A DNA stretch of 64,000 bases from Halomontanus rarus (GTDB lineage Archaea > Halobacteriota > Halobacteria > Halobacteriales > Natrialbaceae). Positions 53,433-61,883 of the stretch are shown here, in pieces. Where the stretch lies: positions 310,001 through 374,000 of the forward strand of contig NZ_CP071598.1 in NCBI RefSeq assembly GCF_017357405.1, written 5' to 3'. Below the pieces are notes generated by a model, which saw only the letters and a program-made list of their open reading frames with translations, was not told where the DNA came from and did no database searches. Numbering within the stretch: the first letter of the stretch is position 1; each line of letters begins with the position of its first letter. Both the position numbers and the translations under genes were made by a program.

Positions 53433-54830
53433 ATGGCGCTTAGCAGACGGCGGTTCGTAGAAGTAGGCGCACTGGCATCGATCGGCGGTTTCGCCATCGG
53501 AACCGGAACGTCGACCGCTTCGAGTACCGACGCTCGAGACGACGGACGAGCGGACGGAGAGGTCGAGGTGACCGTCAGGCAAGAACCGGACCGCGCATTT
53601 TACTGGGTGCTGCCGGGCGAGCGTCGGCTGAGTCCGCAGGTGTTCGGGACGGCCGAGAACCCCCGGCGCGGGAGCGCCCTGCTCGAGTCGCGGATCGAAC
53701 AGGCCAGCGGGTTTCCCGAACCGCTCGACGAGGCCGTTCCGCAGTTGCTCGAGGACCTGCCGTTTCTCGTCGCCGCGCCGGAGGAGGCCCGCGAACCGAT
53801 CGAGGATCCGGACGGCATCGCCCAGCAGAAACTGGTCGAACCGACGCTGTACAGCGACGAAGCGGCGGTCACGAGCGGTTCGTTCGAGATTACCTACCGG
53901 GATCGCCAGCCGTACGATCTCCGGGGGCCGCCCGGAGAGACGGACGATACGGTCGACCTCGATACGCAGTTTACCGATCCGGCGGGCAACGAGTACGAAC
54001 TCGACCTCGATCACGTGATCCAGCCACCGATCCCCGGCTACGAAACTGGCGGTGGCGTCCGCGTCGGCGCGTGGCACCACGGTATGACTGGGACGGGCTC
54101 CCCGTTGATGCCACAGGTGTACGACTACGCCGCGTGCTGGGGCGTCGGCGACGTGATCGTCAACGGCGAGGTAGCCACGGAAGAGGGGTTCCGAGTCATC
54201 CACTTCATGACGACCCAGACGGTACGAGACGAACGGTATCGGCTCGCGATCGACGAGGAGATGCCGCTCGCGCCCGGGAATACGATCGCCGGGCAGGTTC
54301 ACCACACCCACGGCGTCGTCCTGCCGATCAGACCGACTCCCGACGGTCCCGTCTTCGATCCGGTTCCAACCGCGATGGAACTCCCGAACGGCGAAACCCA
54401 ACCGTTCATCCACGCGATGTGGGAACAGGAAGAGATCGTCGAGGGGCCGTTTGCGGAGTGGGAGTTCCCGACCGGCGACGAAGGCAGCGCTGAGGATACC
54501 GACGACGAAGGCGGGGACGCGGATATCCGCCTTCTCGGAACCGCTCAGGCGTGGGAGGGCGCCGCTCCGACGTCGATCGAGGGCGAAGCGAATCCCGCGC
54601 TACGACTCGAATCGGGAGTCGAATACGTACTCGTCTGGGAGAACGGCGACGGACTCCAGCACAACCTCGCAATCGAGGACGCGAACGGGGAAGACGTGGT
54701 CGCGACCGACCTGATGGGAGAACGGGGTGCGACGCAGACCGTCACGTTCACTGCCACCGAGGAGATGGCGGAGTACTACTGTCAGGTCCATCCGGAGTCG
54801 ATGCGCGGATCGATCGAGATCTCGAGCTAA
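53433..54830 (+). CDS. Secreted protein with C-terminal cupredoxin domain
   Basis: A 465-residue protein with a Tat signal (SRRRFVEVGALASIGGFAIG, residues 3-23), no lipobox. Residues ~60-320 form a beta-rich unit with His clusters (GAWHHGMTGTG, QVHHTHGVVLPI). The last ~110 residues are a plastocyanin/azurin-like domain: IRLLGTAQAWEGA, QHNLAIED and YYCQVHPESMRGSIEI; likely copper ligands His (QHN), Cys450, His453 and Met457. Likely a copper electron carrier or sensor. The big N-terminal part is not recognised. Confidence 0.8.
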   Translation: MALSRRRFVEVGALASIGGFAIGTGTSTASSTDARDDGRADGEVEVTVRQEPDRAFYWVLPGERRLSPQVFGTAENPRRGSALLESRIEQASGFPEPLDEAVPQLLEDLPFLVAAPEEAREPIEDPDGIAQQKLVEPTLYSDEAAVTSGSFEITYRDRQPYDLRGPPGETDDTVDLDTQFTDPAGNEYELDLDHVIQPPIPGYETGGGVRVGAWHHGMTGTGSPLMPQVYDYAACWGVGDVIVNGEVATEEGFRVIHFMTTQTVRDERYRLAIDEEMPLAPGNTIAGQVHHTHGVVLPIRPTPDGPVFDPVPTAMELPNGETQPFIHAMWEQEEIVEGPFAEWEFPTGDEGSAEDTDDEGGDADIRLLGTAQAWEGAAPTSIEGEANPALRLESGVEYVLVWENGDGLQHNLAIEDANGEDVVATDLMGERGATQTVTFTATEEMAEYYCQVHPESMRGSIEISS

Positions 54831-55380
54831 TCGGTCGTCTCTCGAGTATCCGTGCGCTCGGCGCGAGTGAAACGAAGAACCGATCCGAAGCGTTGAATTT
54901 TCGCCGATGTTAGAATCAGACGGGTTTGTCAGTCGCAGCGGGTGTTCGTGCGAGACGCACATTCGGCGAACATTCATAGGGGTGTAATGGATCCGGTTTG
55001 GAGGGCGATGGTGATAGCGATGCAATCACTCACTCCCACCTCTCGAGATGGCTCTATTCGCCGCGCCCTATAGTAGCCACTGGAAGCCAATGCGAATCTG
55101 ATCGTACGATAGCTGTGCAGTTGGTTGTAAATGGTCACAGTTGTTACTATATCCTATCGCCACGTCCGGGGAGTACGAACGGAATTCGAACGTCCGTGAA
55201 GACGAACCGTCGGTATTTGCGACGCTCGGAGACGGCGGTTCCCCAACACCGGCTCGCGGATATGCTATCGGCTGGGGCAGCGACGTTCCTGACCGTGAGA
55301 GACGATCCAGCCCCGACATCGTTCGGATTAGCTGGTTCCAGCCCCCCGCATTCATTGGTGTCCACATCGTAGCGTGGGAC
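54831..55380. other. Intergenic region with repeat copy 2
   Basis: Holds the repeat block at 54955-54992. The frame preceding the flavoprotein gene is open upstream to 55141, but its product is not family-like. Nothing else is recognised. Confidence 0.4.
54955..54992. repeat. Copy 2 of the ~38-bp conserved block
   Basis: CGCACATTCGGCGAACATTC, then ATAGGGGTGTAATGGA; matches copy 1 at 15641-15680 with four differences. Confidence 0.5.
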
Positions 55381-56847
55381 ATGGAGGAGTACGATTTTTT
55401 GGTCGTCGGCTCTGGCTCGGGACTGGACGTAGCGAACGCGGCGGCGAACCGGGGACAGTCGGTCGCCGTCGTCGAGAAAGGACGGCTCGGCGGCACCTGC
55501 CTCAACCGCGGCTGTATCCCCTCGAAGATGCTGCTCTACCGCGCGGAAGTTCTCGAGACGATCGAGCGCTCCGAGGAGTTCGGGATCGACGCGTCGGTCG
55601 ACGACGTCGCGTTCGCCGACATCGTCCGGGAAGTCAACGACGAAGTGACCGGGGATTCAGAATCGATCAGTCGGGGACTGGAGTCCTCCTCCCAGCACGA
55701 CCTCTACCGGGCGGAGGGACGATTCGTCGACGAACGGACGATCGAGGTAACAGGCGACGATCACGATGGTAAGCGACTGTCCGCCGACACGGTGCTCGTC
55801 GCGGCCGGAACGCGTCCCGGGGTGCCGGCCGTCGACGGCATCGAAGACGTCGACTACCTCACGAGCACGGAGGCGCTCCGCCTCGAGGAGCCCCCGGACC
55901 ATCTCGTCATCGTCGGCGGTGGCTACATCGCCGCGGAACTCGGTCACTTCTTCGGCACGTTCGGCAGCGACGTGTCGATCATCGGCCGGCGACCGAACCT
56001 ACTTCCGGACGCGGACGAGGAGGTCGCCGTCGAGTTCACCGAGCGCTTCACCGATCGGTTCGACGTCTACACGGGCTACGAGGCCACGGCAGTCTCGCAG
56101 TCCGATGGGGCCGTGACGGTGGAGGCGCGACCGTACCCGGAATCCGACCCGCACCCGTATCCGGAACCGGAGAGCGGCGAGGGAGCGGCCGAGCGCGTCA
56201 CCGTCACCGGAGACGAGTTGCTCGTCGCGACGGGGCGCGTCCCCAACACCGACCTGTTGGACGTGAGCGCGGCGGGGATCGAGACGGACGAGCGGGGGTT
56301 CGTCGAGACCGACGAGTACCTGCGGACGACCGCCGAGGGCGTCTGGGCGCTCGGAGATATCGTAGGGGAATACCTGTTGAAACACAGCGCCAACCACGAG
56401 GCCCAGGCGGTCGCACGCAACCTCTTCGGCGACGAGCTCGAGCCCGTCGACTACACTGCGATGCCCTTCGCCGTGTTCTCCTCGCCCGAGGTTGCGGGCG
56501 TCGGCGCGACGGAACAGGACCTTCGCGGGACCGATAGAGAGTACGCGACGCGGACCTACCGGTACGAGGATACCGCGCGCGGAATGGCGATGAAAACGGA
56601 GGGTGTCGTCAAGCCGATCATCGATCTCGAGGGGGAGATACTGGGGTGTCACATCGTCGGGCCGGAGGCGTCGAACTTGATCGAGGAGGTCGTCGTCGCG
56701 ATGAAAGCCGGCTCCGGCACGGTTCGGGACATCCGGGAGTCGGTGCATGTCCACCCCGCGCTCTCGGAGGTCGTCCAGCGGGCGTTTTCCGGGCAGTTCT
56801 CCCGCGGAGGACCGGATCACGACCACGACCACGGCCACGATCACTAG
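55381..56847 (+). CDS. Dihydrolipoamide-dehydrogenase-like (disulphide reductase) flavoprotein
   Basis: A 488-residue FAD enzyme. FAD motif FLVVGSGSGLDVANAAA, redox Cys40/Cys45 (GGTCLNRGCIPSK), NAD motif HLVIVGGGYIAAELGHFFG, and C-terminal VHVHPALSEVVQRAF with the catalytic His. The tail is His/Asp-rich (PDHDHDHGHDH), suggesting metal binding. A second FAD domain signature LWALGDI-like VWALGDIVGEYLLKH is present. Likely a mycothione/lipoamide/other disulphide reductase. ATG 55381 begins the FAD motif. The DsrE-like gene follows by 65 bases. Confidence 0.9.
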   Translation: MEEYDFLVVGSGSGLDVANAAANRGQSVAVVEKGRLGGTCLNRGCIPSKMLLYRAEVLETIERSEEFGIDASVDDVAFADIVREVNDEVTGDSESISRGLESSSQHDLYRAEGRFVDERTIEVTGDDHDGKRLSADTVLVAAGTRPGVPAVDGIEDVDYLTSTEALRLEEPPDHLVIVGGGYIAAELGHFFGTFGSDVSIIGRRPNLLPDADEEVAVEFTERFTDRFDVYTGYEATAVSQSDGAVTVEARPYPESDPHPYPEPESGEGAAERVTVTGDELLVATGRVPNTDLLDVSAAGIETDERGFVETDEYLRTTAEGVWALGDIVGEYLLKHSANHEAQAVARNLFGDELEPVDYTAMPFAVFSSPEVAGVGATEQDLRGTDREYATRTYRYEDTARGMAMKTEGVVKPIIDLEGEILGCHIVGPEASNLIEEVVVAMKAGSGTVRDIRESVHVHPALSEVVQRAFSGQFSRGGPDHDHDHGHDH

Positions 56848-56912
56848 GTGAGACGTTGCGCGCACATTCCCGCCGTCCAGTTTTACGTCGCCGCAAAGTA
56901 GGCAGACACGCA

Positions 56913-57269
56913 ATGGTAGACGCAGCAATAATCATCCTCGCAGGTGCCGAATCGCACGCCGATGCCGGTCGTCTCGTCAACGGCCTCGAAGCGGCCAAGG
57001 AATTCGCCGAGACGGCCGGCGACGACGTGGCGCTGATCTTCGACGGGGCCGGCACGGAGTGGATCGAAGAACTCGAGGACGAGGATCACGAGTACCACGA
57101 CCTCTATCAGTCGGTTCACGACGAGGTGGCCGTCTGCGACTACTGCGCCGGCGCGTTCGGTGCGGACGACGCCGTCGACGATGCCGGCCTCGTGCGAATC
57201 GACGAGAACGAGGGACACCCTAGCGTTCGGTCGTTCGTCGACGACGGCTACGAGGTCATCACGTTCTGA
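56913..57269 (+). CDS. DsrE/F-like protein, paralogue of 18847-19203
   Basis: A 118-residue protein: AAIIILAGAESHADAGRLVNGLEAAKEFAE, FDGAGTEWIEELED, VCDYCAGAFGADDAV, ending in the same DGYEVITF. Almost every position is alignable with 18847-19203 with no gaps, so they are duplicates. It follows the disulphide reductase by 65 bases on the same strand, which suggests a redox partnership, e.g. with a thiol/persulphide. Exact role unknown. Confidence 0.78.
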   Translation: MVDAAIIILAGAESHADAGRLVNGLEAAKEFAETAGDDVALIFDGAGTEWIEELEDEDHEYHDLYQSVHDEVAVCDYCAGAFGADDAVDDAGLVRIDENEGHPSVRSFVDDGYEVITF

Positions 57270-57515
57270 ACACAACCGTTCGGAGTTCAGTTCTGTGACA
57301 GACCGATCACGTTCGGAGGTCCGAGGAGTCGCTTCCGACCCTCTGGCGGGTAAACTCGAGGTCTCCGCTTCGAGGTGGAATCGGCGTCCGAACGCGGACT
57401 CTGACAGCCATCGCTCACGATCCCCGTTACGAATTCCGATCGGTGCACACTAACGAGACGTTCCTCCGGCCGAGGATCACGGTGTCCTTTTCCTATTCGA
57501 AGCCGTACGAATCGT

Positions 57516-57932
57516 ATGCCCGTTGAGACTGACACCGAACTCCGGAATGTACTCGAGCAAAAAACGGTCGCTGTCGTCGGATGCTCGTCGACGCCCGGGA
57601 AGGACGCCCACGAGATTCCAAAGTACCTCCAGAGTCAGGGCTACGAAATCGTCCCGGTCAACCCGACCGCGGATGAAGTGTTAGGACGGCCCGCCTACGA
57701 TTCGCTCTCGGAGGTCGAGGAGGATATCGATATCGTGGACGTCTTTCGGCCGAGTGCCGAAGTCGCGGGAATCGTCGACGAGGCGCTCGAGCGGGACGAC
57801 GTTGCGGTCATCTGGCTCCAACTCGGCATTCACGACGACGAGGCCGTCGATCGGGCGGAAACGGCCGGCCTGCGCGTCGTCCAGGATCGGTGTATGAAAC
57901 CCGAACACCGCCGCTTGATCGCGTCCGCGTGA
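57516..57932 (+). CDS. CoA-binding domain protein
   Basis: A 138-residue single Rossmann domain: TVAVVGCSSTPGKDAHEIPKYLQSQGYEIVPVNPTADEVLGRPAYDSL and IDIVDVFRPSAEVAGIVDEAL, ending QDRCMKPEHRRLI. This is the YccU/YneT-like CoA-binding fold. Cytosolic, no partner visible. The ATG at 57516 follows an intergenic of 246 bases. Confidence 0.92.
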   Translation: MPVETDTELRNVLEQKTVAVVGCSSTPGKDAHEIPKYLQSQGYEIVPVNPTADEVLGRPAYDSLSEVEEDIDIVDVFRPSAEVAGIVDEALERDDVAVIWLQLGIHDDEAVDRAETAGLRVVQDRCMKPEHRRLIASA

Positions 57933-58057
57933 TCGACTGTATTCCCCGAACCGATGGAGACGTGATATCGAGGTTGGCGCGACGTGTCGGCTGTCCGCAA
58001 ACGAGGGATCGGTCGTGAACGGCGAGATCGGCTGTTCCTCGAGACGACTAGACACCC

Positions 58058-58525
58058 TCACTCGAAACGAGCGGTCTCCGAGCCGCACTCTAGACACCGA
58101 GTGATCTTCGCTGCCCCCTCGTCGACTCGTTCGACCGTGTTGGGCGTGCGCTCGTCACACGACGTACACCTGCGGAGAATTTCCGACTGTCCGGCCTCCC
58201 GAGGTGCACCGACAGCGAGTGCGACGACCCGTTCGTCACCGGTATTGATTCCCTGCTGGTACTCCCCGGGAGCGAACCGAATTAGCTCACCGGCGTCGAC
58301 ACGCACGTCGCCCGCTTCCGTTTCGAAGGTCACGCTGCCCTCCTGGATGACGAATACTTCTTCCTGTTTTTCGTGCATGTGATAGCCGTACGCGAAACTG
58401 TCTCCCGGGGCGAGTTCGTAGTAGTTCAGCGCCACGTTCGTCGCGTTCACCGCGTCGGTCAACGGTCGCTGGACGGTCGCCGAATCGAGGCGTTGGTCGA
58501 CGTCGTCGATACGTATCTTGTCCAT
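58058..58525 (-). CDS. Cupin with C-terminal zinc ribbon
   Basis: A 155-residue protein: cupin core NYYELAPGDSFAYGYHMHEKQEEVFVIQEGSVTFETEAGDVRVDAGELIRFAPGEYQ with metal ligands HMH, E and a missing C-terminal His, then RRCTSCDERTPNTV...TRCLECGSETARF, a four-Cys zinc ribbon. The ATG at 58525 starts MDKIRIDDV; the frame extends to 58561 without conserved sequence. The ribbon suggests nucleic acid or protein binding by the cupin. Confidence 0.85.
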   Translation of the reverse strand: MDKIRIDDVDQRLDSATVQRPLTDAVNATNVALNYYELAPGDSFAYGYHMHEKQEEVFVIQEGSVTFETEAGDVRVDAGELIRFAPGEYQQGINTGDERVVALAVGAPREAGQSEILRRCTSCDERTPNTVERVDEGAAKITRCLECGSETARFE

Positions 58526-58561
58526 ACCCGGTTCAACGACCGAAAGCGTCAATATATCCAT

Positions 58562-58817
58562 CGATAGGCCACGACGGACCGAATCGGTTCCTCGATTTGC
58601 GAGAGAGAGTACCCGTCGGACAGGCGAGGAGACGTCACTGAAAGTCCGGCGTATGCGTTGTGAAAGGGAGTGTCGGAAAGCGTGGAAGGAGTCGTATCAC
58701 TCTCGGCCGAGTCGAGAGAGATGACTGGTCTGGCATCGATACCAGACTGGGGTTTGGAACCGTTTTGACTAACGATCGGTGTGCAATCCAGTCACACAAC
58801 CGTCCACACGATAACCG
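58562..58817. other. Intergenic, no gene seen
   Basis: Lies between a cupin gene and the convergent HxlR gene. No gene, tRNA or repeat recognised. Confidence 0.3.
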
Positions 58818-59162
58818 TCACTCGGCCGTCGAGGCCCACTCGAGAAGTGGTTCGAGCCGGGTTCTCACTTCGTTCCCATCTTCGGTCAGCGAATACTCGA
58901 CACGAGGCGGAATCTCATTGTACTGGGTCCGAGAGATCAGTCCGGCATCCTCGAATTCGTCGAGCCGTTTCGAGATGGTCGACGTACTGGCGCTCGAGAG
59001 ATGATCCTCGATCTCCGCAAACCGGAGTGACTCGTGAGCCCCGATGATGCTAATCAGCTGCATTGCATATTTCTGGCTGAGCGTGTCGATTACACCGGTC
59101 AGCGGACAGTAGCACGTTCCGTCTACGTCGCACGCAGGCGGGGATGACGTTGAATCTGCCAT
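58818..59162 (-). CDS. HxlR-family regulator with N-terminal Cys cluster
   Basis: A 114-residue winged-helix protein. The start PPACDVDGTCYCPLTG has a CxxxxxCxC cluster before the fold VIDTLSQKYAMQLISIIGAHESLRFAEIEDHLSSASTSTISKRLDEFEDAGLI. The cluster may bind Hg, Zn or respond to thiol oxidation. The gene is divergent from merA with a 68-base spacer carrying direct repeats (59159-59194), so it is a plausible metal- or redox-responsive repressor of merA and itself. The ATG at 59162 is supported by composition. Confidence 0.85.
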   Translation of the reverse strand: MADSTSSPPACDVDGTCYCPLTGVIDTLSQKYAMQLISIIGAHESLRFAEIEDHLSSASTSTISKRLDEFEDAGLISRTQYNEIPPRVEYSLTEDGNEVRTRLEPLLEWASTAE

Positions 59163-59215
59163 AGCTTTGTAGCCTCCAAGCTACTCCATAGCTTCGGACT
59201 CTACAGTATAATTAC
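59159..59215. promoter_or_regulatory. Operator/promoter between HxlR regulator and merA
   Basis: CCATAGCTT occurs twice (59159-59167 and 59186-59194); between them is the inverted repeat GTAGC-CTCCAA-GCTAC (59169-59184). A TATA-like TATAAT is at 59207-59212. The TATA position implies a start of transcription near 59237, which would make the second ATG (59240, MEADYSYD) the start of a leaderless merA. Confidence 0.5.
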
Positions 59216-59230
59216 TTCGCGTTCTAAACT

Positions 59231-60796
59231 ATGGACGAGATGGAAGCGGACTATTCGTACGACCTCGTGATCCTCGGTGGTGGTGCGGCGTCGTTCGCTG
59301 CCATCACCGAAGCGAGCGACCGGGGACTCTCGACGGCGATGGTGAACACGGGGCTGCCGATCGGCGGCACCTGCGTGAACGTCGGCTGTGTCCCTAGCAA
59401 GCACCTGTTGGCGGTCGCCGAAAGCGCCTCCGCTCCTCGAGATAACCCCTTCGACGCCGTCCAGTACAGTGACGACGAACCGACCGTCGACTGGGCGACC
59501 GCACTGGACGGGACCGACGCCCTCGTCGAGCGATTCCGCCAGACGAACTACGTGGACGTCGCCGATCACTTCGAGACCGACATCTACGAGGGCTACGGGA
59601 AGTTGGTCGACAGCGTGGAGCAACGCTCTACGAGCAACCGGCCGCAATCCAGTGACGACACGACCATCGAAGTTGTCGACGGTGTGGATGAGGGGACACG
59701 CATCACCGGCCAGAAGGCACTCGTCGCCACCGGGAGTTCACCGTGGGCACCGCCTATCGACGGCCTCGACGGGCTCGACTACTACACGAGTGAAACCATC
59801 CTCGAGGAGCGCGACCTCCCCGAGAGCATTGTCATCGTCGGGAGCGGCTACATCGCACTCGAGTGGGGCCAGATCCTCCACCGCGTCGGCGTCGATATAA
59901 CTATTCTCCAGCGCTCCGAGCGGGTCCTCTCGGGGATGGAAGGCCAGCTCGGCCGCGAGATGCAACGCGCCTTCGAAGCAGAGGGAATCGAGGTCGTCAC
60001 CGGCAACGATTTCCAGCGCGTGCGCCCACCGGCAACCGACAGCGGTGCCGAATCCGTACAGTCGGGTGCGGCCGTCGAGACAGCCGTCGACGGCACTGAG
60101 CGAACGGTCACCGGAGATGCGCTGTTCGTCGCGACCGGTGTCCAGCCAAACAGCACGGGGATCGGCCTGAAAACGGTCGGAATCGAAACGAACGACGACG
60201 GAACAATCAACGTCGACGAGCACCTCCAGACGACGAACCCGAACGTGTACGCCGCCGGCGACGTGATCGGCGAACCCCAACTCGAGACGGTCGCCGCCAA
60301 GGAAGGCAATCACGCCGTCAAGAACGCCTACGGCAGTGCGGAGCAACGCTCCGCGGGCCGTTCGAGCGGGCAGAGCCCGCGAGAAGACAACGAGGGCGTC
60401 AGCATCGACTACGATGCGGTCCCAGCAGTCGTATTCACCGACCCCGAGGTCGCCGCGGTCGGGACGACCGAACTGGAGTACATGGACGAGCACGGCACCT
60501 GTTCGTGTCGGACTGTCCAGATGGAGGACGTGCCGCGAGCGAAAGCCGTTAAAAACACGGACGGGCTCGTTCAGGTCGTCAAACACCACGAGACCGATGA
60601 GATCGTCGGCGTCCACGTGGTCGGCCCCCGTGCCGCCGATACGATTATGGAAGCGACGCTGGCGGTAAAGTTCGGACTGACCGTCGACGACATCATCGAT
60701 ACCGTCCACCCGTTCCCGACGTTCAGCGAAGCGTTCAAACACGCCTGTCAGGCGTTCCGTCGCGATACGTCGACGATGAGTTGCTGCGTCGAATAG
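59231..60796 (+). CDS. merA: Mercuric reductase (MerA-like flavoprotein)
   Basis: A 521-residue FAD/NAD(P)H enzyme that reduces Hg(II) to Hg(0). Motifs: FAD site VILGGGAASFAAI, redox pair Cys48/Cys53 (GGTCVNVGCVPSK), NAD site VIVGSGYIALEWG, CDD-like YAAGDVIGEPQLE, and the C-terminal SCCVE pair (Cys518/Cys519) that passes Hg to the active site. No N-terminal MerP domain. The sequence contains two in-frame insertions (residues ~127-142, SVEQRSTSNRPQSSDD; ~370-387, SAEQRSAGRSSGQSPRED) whose DNA is palindromic. An ATG at 59240 may be the true start (see promoter). Confidence 0.9.
   Translation: MDEMEADYSYDLVILGGGAASFAAITEASDRGLSTAMVNTGLPIGGTCVNVGCVPSKHLLAVAESASAPRDNPFDAVQYSDDEPTVDWATALDGTDALVERFRQTNYVDVADHFETDIYEGYGKLVDSVEQRSTSNRPQSSDDTTIEVVDGVDEGTRITGQKALVATGSSPWAPPIDGLDGLDYYTSETILEERDLPESIVIVGSGYIALEWGQILHRVGVDITILQRSERVLSGMEGQLGREMQRAFEAEGIEVVTGNDFQRVRPPATDSGAESVQSGAAVETAVDGTERTVTGDALFVATGVQPNSTGIGLKTVGIETNDDGTINVDEHLQTTNPNVYAAGDVIGEPQLETVAAKEGNHAVKNAYGSAEQRSAGRSSGQSPREDNEGVSIDYDAVPAVVFTDPEVAAVGTTELEYMDEHGTCSCRTVQMEDVPRAKAVKNTDGLVQVVKHHETDEIVGVHVVGPRAADTIMEATLAVKFGLTVDDIIDTVHPFPTFSEAFKHACQAFRRDTSTMSCCVE
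59612..59631 (+). repeat. Coding palindrome 1 in merA
   Basis: GCGTGGAGCAACGCTCTACG: stem TGGAGC/GCTCTA with loop AAC (59616-59630). In-frame; encodes VEQRS. Same AAC loop and EQRS reading as palindrome 2. Confidence 0.55.
60338..60380 (+). repeat. Coding palindrome 2 in merA
   Basis: Two hairpins: GCGGAGC-AAC-GCTCCGC (60338-60354) and GCGGGC-AGA-GCCCGC (60366-60380). In-frame; encodes AEQRSAGRSSGQSPR. It lies in the C-terminal half and does not disturb a catalytic motif. Confidence 0.6.
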
Positions 60797-61883
60797 GCAC
60801 ACCCCACCAGTAGTACCCGAGTTATGGCCGAATCCGAGAGTACAGAGACTCCCGTATTACGTCCGAACTGGCACCGTCCAGTTACCGGCTCGAGAAGCGA
60901 GCAGGTCGTAGAGTTGGGTTGGTCGTACGGCTCGCAGGAGTGTTCGCCGTCCGGCTCCACGCGATCGGAGGTTCATGTTCAGTTCGATAGATGTAAGCGA
61001 TTCATCGCACGCCCGACGTTGAACCCACTCATCAAGCCGTCCGGAAGTATATACCTGAAGTATAGTGTTTCGTGGGCCTGTCGACGTCCACGAGAACTTC
61101 GCTCTCGTGGGGCCTCTTGGAGAGCGAAGTCCTCCAATGGTCGGCGAATCTTCGATTCGCCTCGACGTCAGAACGCTTCGCCTTCTGAAGACGGCAACGC
61201 CGTCCCGGGTCGCCATTGGTGAGACCGCTGTCAAGATCGACGTCGACTGGTCTTGAGTGTACGGTGCAATTGTCCTCGGTTTCCGGGTGATTCTCGCTGT
61301 CGCCGTCTTCGGACGACGAGGCACCGAGCCAGCGGCTGCGTCCCTGCATCGATTGACCGAGAAACACGATCCCTCTGACCCGTATTTCTCGTCGATGGCT
61401 ACGTCACCCGACTTCTCTCCCTCTCTCGGTTACGGTTGTTCAATCAGCTCGACTCCATCGATCGAAACCTGGTCGAACGGTGATTTCATACCCTCGAGAT
61501 GCGTGTTGACCGCAGCCACAATTCGTGGGTGAATAGTCAGTCGAGCGCCAGAATTGATTTTGTGAGTTCCCTACACTACTATAACACCCGATCCCCGAAA
61601 CAGCCACTAAATTGATAAATCTTGCTGGAGGTGCCAAACGAGACAGCGCCCTACAGACCGTTCTATCTGAACTGTTATTGGTTGGCGGGTTTCTACTCAG
61701 ACAGGTGTCAAATCGGACATCGCTACCTCGTTTCCGACATTCCGGCTCACGTGGAAGGGCCGGCGGACGGGCCCTCGTGATTAGCACTCGTTCTGTCGCG
61801 GGTTCTCCATCGAGGATGCCGAGCTTTCACCACGGTTCTGCGTGGATCCCGTCGAGCAGATTCGTTTCGCTGGTCCTCTCTCG
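60797..61883. other. Hairpin-rich gene-free region after merA
   Basis: About 1.1 kb without a credible gene on either strand. It holds the hairpin cluster 61088-61219 and a 63-codon frame (61065-61256) whose product (PSRVAIGETAVKIDVDWS at its end) matches no family known to me. Bases 61260-61880 appear non-coding. Confidence 0.5.
61088..61219. repeat. Multi-hairpin palindromic element
   Basis: At least four hairpins in 120 bases: CCACGAGA/TCTCGTGG (61088-61110); GGCGAAT/ATTCGCC (61143-61161); TCAGAA/TTCTGA (61168-61188); GACGGC-AAC-GCCGTC (61190-61204). An outer stem CCAATGG (61134-61140) / CCATTGG (61213-61219) encloses the last three. An alternative 11-bp stem ACTTCGCTCTC (61096-61106) / GAGAGCGAAGT (61120-61130) also exists. 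The AAC-loop hairpin is like the ones in merA. Confidence 0.6.

Noticed and set aside
55141..55380. 80-codon upstream extension of the disulphide reductase
   Set aside because: The FAD motif begins at the ATG at 55381; the extension is not acidic and is not family-like.
61134..61219. Cloverleaf-like 86-base region considered as a tRNA
   Set aside because: It has a 7-bp outer stem and three hairpins, but no GTTCRANNC T-loop, no conserved D-loop GG, and no CCA-like end. I keep it only as a palindromic element.
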